Source of the DNA: an uncultured Flavobacterium sp. | GTDB lineage: Bacteria; Bacteroidota; Bacteroidia; Flavobacteriales; Flavobacteriaceae | Direction: 5' to 3' | DNA: 64,000 nt | Assembly: GCA_943912855.1 (NCBI GenBank) | Contig: CALTVC010000006.1 | Location: 62,001-126,000 of the forward strand | Part shown: positions 1-7,544 of the stretch, piece by piece | How positions within the stretch are numbered: position 1 is the first letter of the stretch | Layout of the letters: each line of letters begins with the position of its first letter | Program-made: the position numbers and the translations under genes | Notes under the pieces: generated by a model | What the model was told of the DNA's origin: nothing | What the model saw: only the letters and a program-made list of their open reading frames with translations | Databases searched by the model: none

Positions 1-1
1 G

Positions 2-439
2 GCAAAAAACTTCCTGTACCTGATTAATCCAGAGCATTACACCTCCAAAGAGCAGTTTATAACTGCGGTTACGGCCACGAATTATGATGTGCTGATTATG
101 GATTTGTACCGCGAGGATGAAACCTTTACCGCAGCCGAAATTACCCGCCTGAAGCAGAAAGCCAATGGTGGTAAGCGTATGGTTATCTGCTATATGTCTA
201 TTGGCGAAGCGGAAGATTACCGTTACTATTGGCAAAGTGACTGGAGTACAGGCAATCCTTCTTGGCTTACACAGGAAAACCCCGACTGGCCAGGTAATTA
301 TAAAGTAAAATATTGGGATACTGACTGGCAGGGCATCATTTATAGAAACAATGATTCCTATTTAGACAAGATACTTACTGCCGGTTTTGATGGTGTATAC
401 CTTGATATTATCGATGCTTTTGAATACTTTGAGCAATAA
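2..439 (+). CDS. GH114 / TM1410-like glycoside hydrolase, 3' part only
   Basis: The reading frame is open from base 2, so this is the C-terminal ~145 residues of a protein whose start lies left of the window; the first ATG at 89 is internal. Visible motifs are VICYMSIGEAEDYRYYW and, at the end, GFDGVYLDIIDAFEYFE, which match the TM1410/GH114 family (endo-alpha-1,4-polygalactosaminidase type TIM barrels). In that family the acidic residues near the ends of the core strands are catalytic. Members cleave galactosamine-rich exopolysaccharide and are usually exported, but the signal peptide region is missing here. The family assignment is fairly sure; the substrate is inferred only. A hairpin repeat and a terminator follow the stop. 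Confidence 0.75.
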   Translation, partial: AKNFLYLINPEHYTSKEQFITAVTATNYDVLIMDLYREDETFTAAEITRLKQKANGGKRMVICYMSIGEAEDYRYYWQSDWSTGNPSWLTQENPDWPGNYKVKYWDTDWQGIIYRNNDSYLDKILTAGFDGVYLDIIDAFEYFEQ

Positions 440-444
440 ATTTT

Positions 445-506
445 CAGCCACGAATCGCACAAATTGGCACTAATAAATTTGTGTAAATTCGAGTAATTCG
501 TGGCTG
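445..506. repeat. Intergenic hairpin repeat (CAGCCACGAAT type)
   Basis: Outer arms of 11 bp, cagccacgaat at 445-455 and attcgtggctg at 496-506, are perfect inverted copies. A second inner pair, cacaaatt (458-465) and aatttgtg (476-483), continues the stem. It lacks a T-run, so it looks like a dispersed palindromic repeat and not a terminator. Confidence 0.6.
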
Positions 507-515
507 TAATACCAA

Positions 516-552
516 ATAAAAATGGCTGTCTTGAAAAAGGCAGCCATTTTTG
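516..552. terminator. Bidirectional terminator between GH114 fragment and OMP gene
   Basis: Stem aaaaatggctg / cagccattttt around a short loop, with A-run on the left and T-run on the right, so it can stop transcription from both convergent genes. Confidence 0.75.
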
Positions 553-571
553 TTATCTATAAGATGTACTG

Positions 572-1432
572 TTACAATTTAAAGATACCACCAAACGCTA
601 TAATGCGTTGGGTAAAGGTAAAGTGCTGAGAGGCACGGTCTGCACCCTCATGCGTTGTACGGATGTCTGACATGTTAATATAGCCTTGTTTCAGCTCTGC
701 CTGTACAAAGAAGTACTTAAAGAAGGTAATGTTTAAACCTGCTTTGGCGCCTACACCGTATCCGGCAATATGAAAATCGTCATGTCGTGGCTTACCCAGT
801 ACCATGGCGTTTGTTTTAGGATAAAGAACGCCACCGTCTACACCTTCGGTAATGTTTACCTGAATTTTATCGGTATTGTTAATGCCCAAGTATTTAGAAA
901 GGTCGTCTACACGGGCAAATCCTACGTTTATGTAGTTAAGGCCGTCGGTGTGTTCAAACGTAAGGAAGTCCTCGTTCATAACCACAGGTACATTATTGTA
1001 AATGCCGTTGTATGCAGACCCTGGGTCTGTATTAGGCAGGTCAATATAACCGTTAGCGTTAGCCGTCTGGAACTGCGTCATTACATACTTCATGTGGTCA
1101 AAACCAAAGTTGATGTTGTAATGGTCGTTAATAAAATACCCAATCCTGAAGTTTGTCTGCGGGATGGTCATTTTAGTTGGGTTTACGTAATCCATGTGCC
1201 AACCTTTCGGTTTGTCATGGGCTGCTACGTCATACAAAGTGAAATTATACCCGTTTCCGGTAAAATTAATGTCAGACCTTGAGTAACTCTCACGGTTTCC
1301 TCCATAATAAAAGTAAAATTTCCCCTTGTTGTGGGCCGTGTATTTTTCAGGACTTACAGGCGCTTGCTGCGCAAAGGTGTACTGTGAAAAAATACAAAAA
1401 GCTAGTACAACCTTTAGTAAAGGTTGTTTCAT
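572..1432 (-). CDS. Predicted outer-membrane beta-barrel protein
   Basis: 286 residues with a clear N-terminal signal peptide (hydrophobic stretch ending near YTFAQQ). The mature part is rich in alternating aromatic and polar residues, in segments such as KFYFYYGG, FRIGYFIND and YNINFGFDH, and it ends in GGIFKL. This resembles an 8-12 strand outer-membrane barrel. I do not recognise a named family and infer no substrate. It lies 51 bp downstream of kdsA on the same strand, so the two may be co-transcribed, though an OMP gene downstream of kdsA does not prove a lipopolysaccharide role. The bidirectional terminator at 516-552 ends the unit. Confidence 0.6.
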   Translation of the reverse strand: MKQPLLKVVLAFCIFSQYTFAQQAPVSPEKYTAHNKGKFYFYYGGNRESYSRSDINFTGNGYNFTLYDVAAHDKPKGWHMDYVNPTKMTIPQTNFRIGYFINDHYNINFGFDHMKYVMTQFQTANANGYIDLPNTDPGSAYNGIYNNVPVVMNEDFLTFEHTDGLNYINVGFARVDDLSKYLGINNTDKIQVNITEGVDGGVLYPKTNAMVLGKPRHDDFHIAGYGVGAKAGLNITFFKYFFVQAELKQGYINMSDIRTTHEGADRASQHFTFTQRIIAFGGIFKL

Positions 1433-1483
1433 TATGTGATGTGTGTGTAAAAAATGTGTGTTTGCAATATTGGTTTGGCTTAC

Positions 1484-2302
1484 TTAAAAACCGTTGATGG
1501 TAGCTCTTATGGCGCTAAGTTTTTCCATCAGGCCTTCAAAGTAATCCAGGTGCAGCATGTTTGCTCCGTCGCTTTTGGCATTAGCAGGATCAAAATGCGT
1601 TTCTATAAAAATACCGTCTACACCGGTAGCTATACCCGCGCGTGCTATGGTTTCTATCATATCCGGTCTTCCTCCTGTTACGCCCGCAACCTGGTTAGGC
1701 TGTTGTAGCGAGTGGGTAACATCTAGCACAGTACTTGCAAACTGCTTCATGGTAGGTATGCCACGGAAGTCTACAATCATGTCTTGGTAGCCAAACATGG
1801 TACCACGGTCTGTAACCATAACGTTAGGGTTATTGCTGTCCAATACCTTTTGTACGGCGTGCTTCATACTTTCCGGGCTCATGAACTGACCTTTTTTAAG
1901 GTTTACAGTACGACCCGTTTCGGCAGCAGCAACTACAAGGTCGGTTTGCCTTACAAGGAAAGCAGGGATTTGTAGTACATCTACATACTGAGCTGCTAGT
2001 GCTGCATCTTCATTGGTATGGATGTCGGTTACGGTAGGAACGTCAAACGTTTCAGAAACCTTGCGTAGTATTTTTAGTGCCTTTTCATCACCTATACCGG
2101 TAAAGCTGTCCACACGGCTGCGGTTGGCTTTTTTAAACGAGCCTTTAAATACGTAAGGTATTTTCAGTCTGTCTGTTACGGTAACAATGTGTTCGGCTAT
2201 GCGCAGTGCCATTTCTTCGCCTTCTATGGCACAAGGGCCAGATAATAGGAAGAAGTTACCACTGTCTGTATGCTTTATTTTAGCTATGTTATTTAAGTCC
2301 AT
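1484..2302 (-). CDS. kdsA: 3-deoxy-8-phosphooctulonate synthase
   Basis: 272 residues, the usual length. The enzyme condenses phosphoenolpyruvate with arabinose 5-phosphate to give Kdo 8-phosphate, the first committed step to the Kdo of lipid A-core, in the cytoplasm. Family motifs are in order: GPCAIEGEE, FKGSFKKANRSR, DVLQIPAFLVRQTDL, KKGQFMSPE, DVTHSLQQP and IETHFDPANAKSDG. The Cys in GPCAIE, the His in DVTHS, the Glu in IETHFD and the Asp in AKSDG correspond to the metal ligands of the metal-dependent class; E. coli KdsA has Asn at the Cys position. So this should be a metal-requiring enzyme. It starts at 2302, just downstream of a TATCTTTG box. Confidence 0.95.
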   Translation of the reverse strand: MDLNNIAKIKHTDSGNFFLLSGPCAIEGEEMALRIAEHIVTVTDRLKIPYVFKGSFKKANRSRVDSFTGIGDEKALKILRKVSETFDVPTVTDIHTNEDAALAAQYVDVLQIPAFLVRQTDLVVAAAETGRTVNLKKGQFMSPESMKHAVQKVLDSNNPNVMVTDRGTMFGYQDMIVDFRGIPTMKQFASTVLDVTHSLQQPNQVAGVTGGRPDMIETIARAGIATGVDGIFIETHFDPANAKSDGANMLHLDYFEGLMEKLSAIRATINGF

Positions 2303-2325
2303 TTTTTAATGTATTAAATGCGGTG

Positions 2326-2333
2326 CAAAGATA
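2326..2333 (-). promoter_or_regulatory. Candidate kdsA promoter -7 box
   Basis: On the minus strand this reads TATCTTTG, matching the Bacteroidetes TAnnTTTG element, 24 nt before the kdsA start codon. No convincing -33 element is seen because the upstream terminator hairpin occupies that place. Confidence 0.45.
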
Positions 2334-2365
2334 CAAATAAAAAAGCCTTCCATTACAGAAGGCTT
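2333..2365 (-). terminator. Terminator downstream of the 2.4-2.8 kb lipoprotein gene
   Basis: Stem aagccttc (2343-2350) / gaaggctt (2358-2365); read on the minus strand it is followed by a T-run. It separates the lipoprotein gene from kdsA. Confidence 0.75.
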
Positions 2366-2394
2366 ACATGTACTATAGTGCTTTTTAAGGAAAA

Positions 2395-2841
2395 TTACTG
2401 CTTTTTAACACCAAACCCGTGTGGTGCCATAACCTTGCCTTTTTCATAGAGGTTAAGGTAAATTACTTTGGGCTCATTAAGCCCTTCCCAGGTAACCTCA
2501 TAGATATCTAAAAGACCCGCACCCATGTCGTGCTTTTTAGTAGGGAAAGGGCAACAGGCATCTACTTTTGTATAAGTTAATGCTTCGCCGTCAGGACTTG
2601 TAAGTCCGCCAAAGTAACGTTTTACACTTATTTCCCCTGATTTAAACGGCAGGAAACCAAGATTTACCGGATAGTTCTGGTCGTATCCGTATGATTTGTC
2701 GCTACTTATTTCGGTAATTATAAAAGTCTTTTCTTTAGACAGGGATGGCATAACAGCCTTATCGTCTATGTTTTGTATTGTGTTCTTTGTACTGGTGCAG
2801 GCTACCGTGGTCAGGATAGCAAGCAGTAAAAGTTTCTTCAT
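2395..2841 (-). CDS. Small predicted lipoprotein next to kdsA
   Basis: 148 residues. A hydrophobic N-terminus ends in a lipobox-like LTTVAC, so the protein should be lipidated on the Cys near residue 15 and face the periplasm. The rest contains the segments SYGYDQNYPVNLGF, YFGGLTSPDGE, DACCPFPTK and VIYLNLYEKGKVMAPHGFG; the CC pair and PHGFG end look conserved-domain-like. From memory, similar flavobacterial proteins sometimes carry a Kdo-enzyme name, probably copied from the neighbouring kdsA; nothing in this sequence supports an enzyme. The function is unknown. A terminator separates it from kdsA. Confidence 0.6.
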   Translation of the reverse strand: MKKLLLLAILTTVACTSTKNTIQNIDDKAVMPSLSKEKTFIITEISSDKSYGYDQNYPVNLGFLPFKSGEISVKRYFGGLTSPDGEALTYTKVDACCPFPTKKHDMGAGLLDIYEVTWEGLNEPKVIYLNLYEKGKVMAPHGFGVKKQ

Positions 2842-2923
2842 ACCCGGATAATTTTATCAAAAATAATGCTTTTTTCACAAAACGGCAGTAAAACCTGCAG
2901 GTTAATATTTATAAAATAAATTC

Positions 2924-2931
2924 TACTTTTG
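2924..2931 (+). promoter_or_regulatory. Candidate promoter for the YeeE pair
   Basis: TACTTTTG fits TAnnTTTG, 22 nt before the ATG at 2954. A -33 element is not obvious. Confidence 0.4.
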
Positions 2932-2953
2932 TAAAAAGACAATTTACACAATT

Positions 2954-3514
2954 ATGTATAGTTTTTACGGAACCTGGCCGTGGTACGCGTCAGGCTTTAT
3001 GATAGGTGCGGTGATGCTCGCGCTGGTATACTTTGGTAAAACCTTCGGGATGAGTAGTAACCTACGCACCATGTGCAGTATGCTGGGAGCCGGCAAAACA
3101 GCCGATTTCTTTAAATTCGACTGGCGTGCACAACGCTGGAATCTTGCTGTAGTGGTAGGTGCTATGCTGGGGGGGTACATAGCTACGCACTACCTGAGCG
3201 ATGGTAGCGGCGTGCAGCTCAACCCAAAAACGCTAACCGAACTGCACCAAATGCACATAGACCAACCCGACGGAAAGTTATTGCCTGATGCTTTTACCAG
3301 TACCGATGCCTTGTCTGACCCTAAAATACTGGGGATATTATTGCTTGGCGGATTGTTGGTAGGCTTTGGTACACGCTATGCAGGCGGTTGTACTTCAGGG
3401 CATGCCATTACAGGATTGAGCAATTTACAGTTGCCAAGCCTTATAGCAGTGATAGGATTTTTTATAGGCGGACTTATAATGTCGTGGGTGTTGTTACCCC
3501 TAATTTTAGGATAA
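2954..3514 (+). CDS. YeeE/YedE family transporter, first half
   Basis: 186 residues with about four to five hydrophobic segments. Near the C-terminal end it has RYAGGCTSGHAITGLS, the conserved Cys-containing signature of the YeeE/YedE (DUF395) family, whose members move thiosulfate or related sulfur species across the inner membrane. In many Bacteroidetes and proteobacteria the transporter is encoded as two half-size proteins (PmpA/PmpB type), and the next gene supplies the second half. The stop and next start are 1 bp apart, so the two are translated together. The transported species is inferred from family only. Confidence 0.85.
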   Translation: MYSFYGTWPWYASGFMIGAVMLALVYFGKTFGMSSNLRTMCSMLGAGKTADFFKFDWRAQRWNLAVVVGAMLGGYIATHYLSDGSGVQLNPKTLTELHQMHIDQPDGKLLPDAFTSTDALSDPKILGILLLGGLLVGFGTRYAGGCTSGHAITGLSNLQLPSLIAVIGFFIGGLIMSWVLLPLILG

Positions 3515-3515
3515 G

Positions 3516-3929
3516 ATGAAGTTACTGAGATTTTTACTCGTAGGCATATTTTTCGGGATTGTATTAACAAAATCCGAAGCGGTATCGTGGTACCGTATTT
3601 ATGAAATGTTCCATTTCCAGTCGTTCCACATGTTTGGAATCATAGGCGTAGCGGTTTGTACCGGGCTAATTGGCCTACAAATTTTTAAGCGTGCCAATGT
3701 AAAAGATACCAATGGTCAACCCATAGAACTCCCTGCTAAAACAAAAGGTTTTACAAACTACTTTGTGGGTGGACTTATTTTTGGGCTAGGTTGGGGTCTT
3801 GTAGGTACCTGCCCGGGACCGATATTCATACTGATTGGCTCAGGATTTATGGGGATAGGTGTTGTGCTTATAGGGGCGCTGCTAGGCACGTGGATTTATG
3901 GTTTGCTTAAAGATAAGCTACCTCATTAA
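3516..3929 (+). CDS. YeeE/YedE family transporter, second half
   Basis: 137 residues, hydrophobic throughout, with GLIFGLGWGLVGTCPGPIFILIGSG, which carries the second conserved Cys motif (G-T-C-P-G-P) of the YeeE/YedE fold. It begins 1 bp after the first half-gene stops. The two-gene arrangement is a family norm and not a frameshift: both proteins have their own starts and complete signature motifs. Its stop overlaps the convergent esterase gene by 4 bp (3926-3929). Confidence 0.85.
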   Translation: MKLLRFLLVGIFFGIVLTKSEAVSWYRIYEMFHFQSFHMFGIIGVAVCTGLIGLQIFKRANVKDTNGQPIELPAKTKGFTNYFVGGLIFGLGWGLVGTCPGPIFILIGSGFMGIGVVLIGALLGTWIYGLLKDKLPH

Positions 3930-4669
3930 ACCCTCATCAACCATTTATACGCGTCGGCAAATTCTTTACGCCACAGCTTTTCGTTATGCTGCCCATTGTG
4001 TACAATCTTTTTTTGGAGCTGTAACGGGTGTTGCACCTTTTGTAGCAGTATGTGTAGCATCTGTTCCAGGTCGGGTAGCATGGCATTGCTTTCACGATCG
4101 CCAGCCATAAAGTAGAATCGTGAAGTAATGGTTTCTATGCTTTTTGCAAAAGCGTAAATCTCCTCACTAAACCAAAACGATGGCGAAAATACGCCCGCGT
4201 TACCAAATACCTCCGTATATTTTAAAGTGGCATAAAATGAAATCAACCCACCTACAGAGCATCCGAAAATCGTAGTGTTTTCGGCATCGGTCAGTGTGCG
4301 GTAATTATCATCTACATACGGTTTCAGGGTATTTACTATAAAATCCAGATAATCATCGGCATGGCCACCACCGTGGGTTTCATTGGCATAAGGTGTCATC
4401 TCATCAATGCGATGTAAGCCGTGTTCTATGCCTATAATTATAGCTTCGCTGTGCAGGTCATTCAGTTTTTCCTCAATGTGCCATTCGTGTTTTGGATTGT
4501 CTACCTGGTCAAAAACATTTTGCCCGTCGTGCATGTAAATCACCGGATATTGTTTTTGATAATGAATATAACCCGCGGGCAGGTATACCCAAATGTGTTT
4601 TTCGGTATTGGTTTGCGGAACGGCTATGGTAAATTCCTGGATAGAACCTTTTTCAGTTTCGGTAATCAT
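3926..4669 (-). CDS. Putative esterase of the Fes/esterase-D type
   Basis: 247 residues, alpha/beta hydrolase fold. The nucleophile elbow is GCSVGG (Ser in FGCSVGGLISFYA); the strand before the cap reads QYPVIYMHDGQNVFD; the acid is probably in the segment MAGDRESN and the His in HNGQHNEKLW. This pattern belongs to the PF00756 esterases, which include enterochelin esterase and feruloyl/acetyl esterases. No signal peptide, so it is probably cytoplasmic. No siderophore genes lie nearby, so a ferric-siderophore role is not supported. The 3' end overlaps the convergent YeeE gene by 4 bp. Confidence 0.8.
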   Translation of the reverse strand: MITETEKGSIQEFTIAVPQTNTEKHIWVYLPAGYIHYQKQYPVIYMHDGQNVFDQVDNPKHEWHIEEKLNDLHSEAIIIGIEHGLHRIDEMTPYANETHGGGHADDYLDFIVNTLKPYVDDNYRTLTDAENTTIFGCSVGGLISFYATLKYTEVFGNAGVFSPSFWFSEEIYAFAKSIETITSRFYFMAGDRESNAMLPDLEQMLHILLQKVQHPLQLQKKIVHNGQHNEKLWRKEFADAYKWLMRV

Positions 4670-4747
4670 AACAATAGTTTGCCTTAAAGCTACGCTTTAA
4701 AAACTTAAACTTAGCCCAACTTTTCTATGCATTGCCCTAAACCTTTG

Positions 4748-5383
4748 TTAAGGTATCAGGTAAATGAAAATGCCTGTAAAATGTAACGCGCTTCCACCCA
4801 AAACAAACACGTGCCAAATGGCGTGGTTGTAGGGTATGCGTTCTTTCGCATAAAAGTAAATACCACCGGTATAGCACAGCCCACCACCTAAAATATACAA
4901 AAGCATTTCGGTAGAAAGGTTGGTAATCATTGGTTTTATGGCTACTACGATAAGCCAGCCCATAAGTGCGTATAACGTAAGCGATAACTTTTGGTTGTAC
5001 CGCAAAGGCGAAAATTTAAAGATGAAACCCGCCAATGCAAACGCCCATATCAACCCGAAAATCCACCAGCCCCATGCGCCTTTCAAACCGAGTAACGCCA
5101 CCGGAGTGTAGGTGCCTGCTATGAGCAGGTAAATGCACAGGTGGTCTACCTGTTTTAGCCTGCGTTTCCATTTAAGGGAAGTTACAGCGTGGTATATGGT
5201 TGAGGAGGTGTAGAGTAATATCAGGCTGATGCCAAAGACTAATGATGCCGCTATGTGCAACGCGCTTCCGTGTATAAAACTGAGGGTAACCATGGCTGCA
5301 AGCGCCACCAACGAAAGTACAGCACCTGCGCCGTGGGTAAGGGTATTCCAGAGTTCTTCGCTTTTACGATTCTTTTTTGGCAT
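4748..5383 (-). CDS. Hemolysin III family integral membrane protein (YqfA/PAQR-like)
   Basis: 211 residues with about seven hydrophobic segments. The N-terminus reads SEELWNTLTHGAGAVLSL, the family's ELxNxxTHxxG pattern; an internal STIYHAV and a C-terminal HAIWHVFVLGGSALHF supply the conserved His residues that in PAQR relatives bind zinc. Despite the name, most bacterial members are not toxins; a membrane hydrolase or stress role has been suggested for the family. The gene is monocistronic. I see no terminator in the 78 bp to the esterase gene. Confidence 0.85.
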   Translation of the reverse strand: MPKKNRKSEELWNTLTHGAGAVLSLVALAAMVTLSFIHGSALHIAASLVFGISLILLYTSSTIYHAVTSLKWKRRLKQVDHLCIYLLIAGTYTPVALLGLKGAWGWWIFGLIWAFALAGFIFKFSPLRYNQKLSLTLYALMGWLIVVAIKPMITNLSTEMLLYILGGGLCYTGGIYFYAKERIPYNHAIWHVFVLGGSALHFTGIFIYLIP

Positions 5384-5568
5384 TGTCTTTTTTTACAAAG
5401 TTACATACAATCATTGTTCCATGTTTTGTGAGATTGCTAAAAACTGAGGTGTTTGGGTTACACTTTTTTACGGTTTTATTACAGTGCTTTGATTTTTTTG
5501 CCTATGCCATATTAACTTCTTACATTAGAGCCACACAATTTTTTTCTATAACCAAAACATCTCTGATA

Positions 5569-7533
5569 ATGAAACTACGTAAAACGCTTTTACTCGTAGC
5601 CAGCGTTGCATTGGGCATATGGCAGGGCGAGGCAAAAGTAACGCTGCCATCGTTCTTTACCGATAACATGGTACTGCAACAAAAAGCCCAGGTGCCGTTT
5701 TTCGGGATAAGTACCGCTAAAGAAGTAACCGTAACCACCTCCTGGGATAAAAAATCCTACACAGCTAAAGTTGAAAACGGTACCTGGGAAGTACAACTTC
5801 AAACACCTGTGTACGGTGGACCTTATACCATAACCATAACCGATGGTGATAAACTCCAGCTTAAAAATATACTCATAGGTGAAGTATGGCTGTGCTCGGG
5901 GCAAAGTAACATGGAAATGCCATTGGCGGGCTGGGGTAAAATAGATAACTACGCTCAGGAAATAAAAAATGCCAAATTCCCGGAAATACGTCTGCTTCAG
6001 GCCGAACACATAAACAGCGAAAAACCGCTGGATCACCTCACAGTACAGCACGGTGGCTGGCAGGAGTGCAGTCCTAAAACCATAGGCGATTTCAGTAGCA
6101 CAGCGTATTTTTTTGCCCGTAAGGTGTGGCAGGAAAAACATATTCCCATAGGGCTTATACACAGCAGTTGGGGTGGTACGCCTGCCGAAGCCTGGACCAG
6201 TGCGGCGGCATTGCGCAGTATGGGCGACTTTAACGAGCAGATAGATGCCATGCAGGATGCCGAAGCCGGAGCTGCCCTAAAAGAGAAGTTCAATAACGAA
6301 AGAGCCATATGGAATAGCAAGCTTACCGAAAAAGAAGGAAGCATGAAAAACGGCAAGGCGCTTTGGGCTGAGCCAGATTTTAACGATGCTGCCTGGGGTA
6401 ATATGCCGGTTCCGTCGTTTTATGAAAATAACGTACTCCCTGATTATGACGGTACGGTTTGGTATCGTAAGGAGTTTACTCTGGCTAACGTTCCTACACA
6501 GGATGGTGTGTTTGAGTTTACTGTAGACGATGACGACATTACGTGGGTAAACGGTGTAAAAGTGGGCGAAACACAAGGGTATACCAAAGAACGTAAATAT
6601 ACCATACCGGCTTCGTTGCTTCGAAAAGGCAGAAACGTGATTACGGTCCGTAGCTTTGATGGGGCCGGAGGTGGCGGTATCTACGCACCGGATAATATTG
6701 CGATAAAAATTGGTGCACAAACCATTTCGCTTGCCGGAACATGGAAGTATACAGCGGGTGTAAGCACTAAAAATCTTCCACCGGCGCCGTTTATGCCCAT
6801 TGAACAAAACAGGCCTACTGTGCTGTACAATGCCATGATACATCCGTTGCTTAAATACAGGCTTGCCGGGGTTATCTGGTACCAGGGCGAGAGCAATGCC
6901 GAAAGGGCACAACAGTATAAAAAATTGTTCCCGCTTATGATAAACAACTGGCGTAAGGATTTTAACCTGCCTAACCTGCCGTTCTATTTTGTACAGCTAG
7001 CCAACCACAAGCAGGTTAAGACAGAACCTGCCGAATCGGACTGGGCGGAGCTAAGGGAGGCGCAACTAAGCACACTTTCATTGCCGTATACAGGCATGGC
7101 GGTGATTACCGATATTGGTGAGGCTAACGATATCCACCCGAAAAACAAACAGGATGTAGGTAAACGCCTGGCGCTTATCGCGCTGGATAAATTGTATGGC
7201 GTAAAACAAAAATATACCGGGCCTATCTATAAATCATCTGATATTAAGGGTAATACTGTAGTGCTGAATTTTGTACAAAATGAAGGCATTAAAGCTAAAG
7301 ACGGCGTATTGAAAGGTTTTGCCATAGCCGGTGCCGATAAAGTATTTCATTGGGCGGAAGCCAAAGTTGAGAATGGGAAAATAGTAGTTTCTTCACCCAA
7401 AGTTTCTAAACCGGTAGCTGTACGCTACAACTGGGCAGATAACCCGCAGGGCAACCTTACGAATGATTCGGGTTTGCCTGCAACAAGTTTCCGTACGGAT
7501 AACTGGCCGGGTATAACCGATGGTAAAAAATAA
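5569..7533 (+). CDS. Exported sialate O-acetylesterase (SASA) with inserted jelly-roll domain
   Basis: 654 residues from the ATG at 5569; upstream in-frame codons from 5377 are open, but only this start gives a signal peptide (KTLLLVASVALGIWQGEA). SGNH-type hydrolase: block I is WLCSGQSNMEMPL (Ser about 113), a GVIWYQGESNAE block follows, and the Asp/His block is NDIHPKNKQDVGKRLA. Between roughly residues 250 and 400 lies a GH2-like sugar-binding jelly roll (VWYRKEF, DDDITWVNGVKVG, GRNVITVRSFD), as in many Bacteroidetes SASA proteins. It removes O-acetyl groups from glycans in the periplasm or outside. It is followed after 11 bp by a GH36 gene, so the pair probably acts on one acetylated, galactose-bearing glycan. 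Confidence 0.88.
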   Translation: MKLRKTLLLVASVALGIWQGEAKVTLPSFFTDNMVLQQKAQVPFFGISTAKEVTVTTSWDKKSYTAKVENGTWEVQLQTPVYGGPYTITITDGDKLQLKNILIGEVWLCSGQSNMEMPLAGWGKIDNYAQEIKNAKFPEIRLLQAEHINSEKPLDHLTVQHGGWQECSPKTIGDFSSTAYFFARKVWQEKHIPIGLIHSSWGGTPAEAWTSAAALRSMGDFNEQIDAMQDAEAGAALKEKFNNERAIWNSKLTEKEGSMKNGKALWAEPDFNDAAWGNMPVPSFYENNVLPDYDGTVWYRKEFTLANVPTQDGVFEFTVDDDDITWVNGVKVGETQGYTKERKYTIPASLLRKGRNVITVRSFDGAGGGGIYAPDNIAIKIGAQTISLAGTWKYTAGVSTKNLPPAPFMPIEQNRPTVLYNAMIHPLLKYRLAGVIWYQGESNAERAQQYKKLFPLMINNWRKDFNLPNLPFYFVQLANHKQVKTEPAESDWAELREAQLSTLSLPYTGMAVITDIGEANDIHPKNKQDVGKRLALIALDKLYGVKQKYTGPIYKSSDIKGNTVVLNFVQNEGIKAKDGVLKGFAIAGADKVFHWAEAKVENGKIVVSSPKVSKPVAVRYNWADNPQGNLTNDSGLPATSFRTDNWPGITDGKK

Positions 7534-7544
7534 GCGTTAAGGAT

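Noticed and set aside
2954..3929. Frameshifted single YeeE gene
   Set aside because: Each half has its own start, complete motif and correct length for the two-gene PmpA/PmpB form; the 1-bp gap is normal translational coupling.
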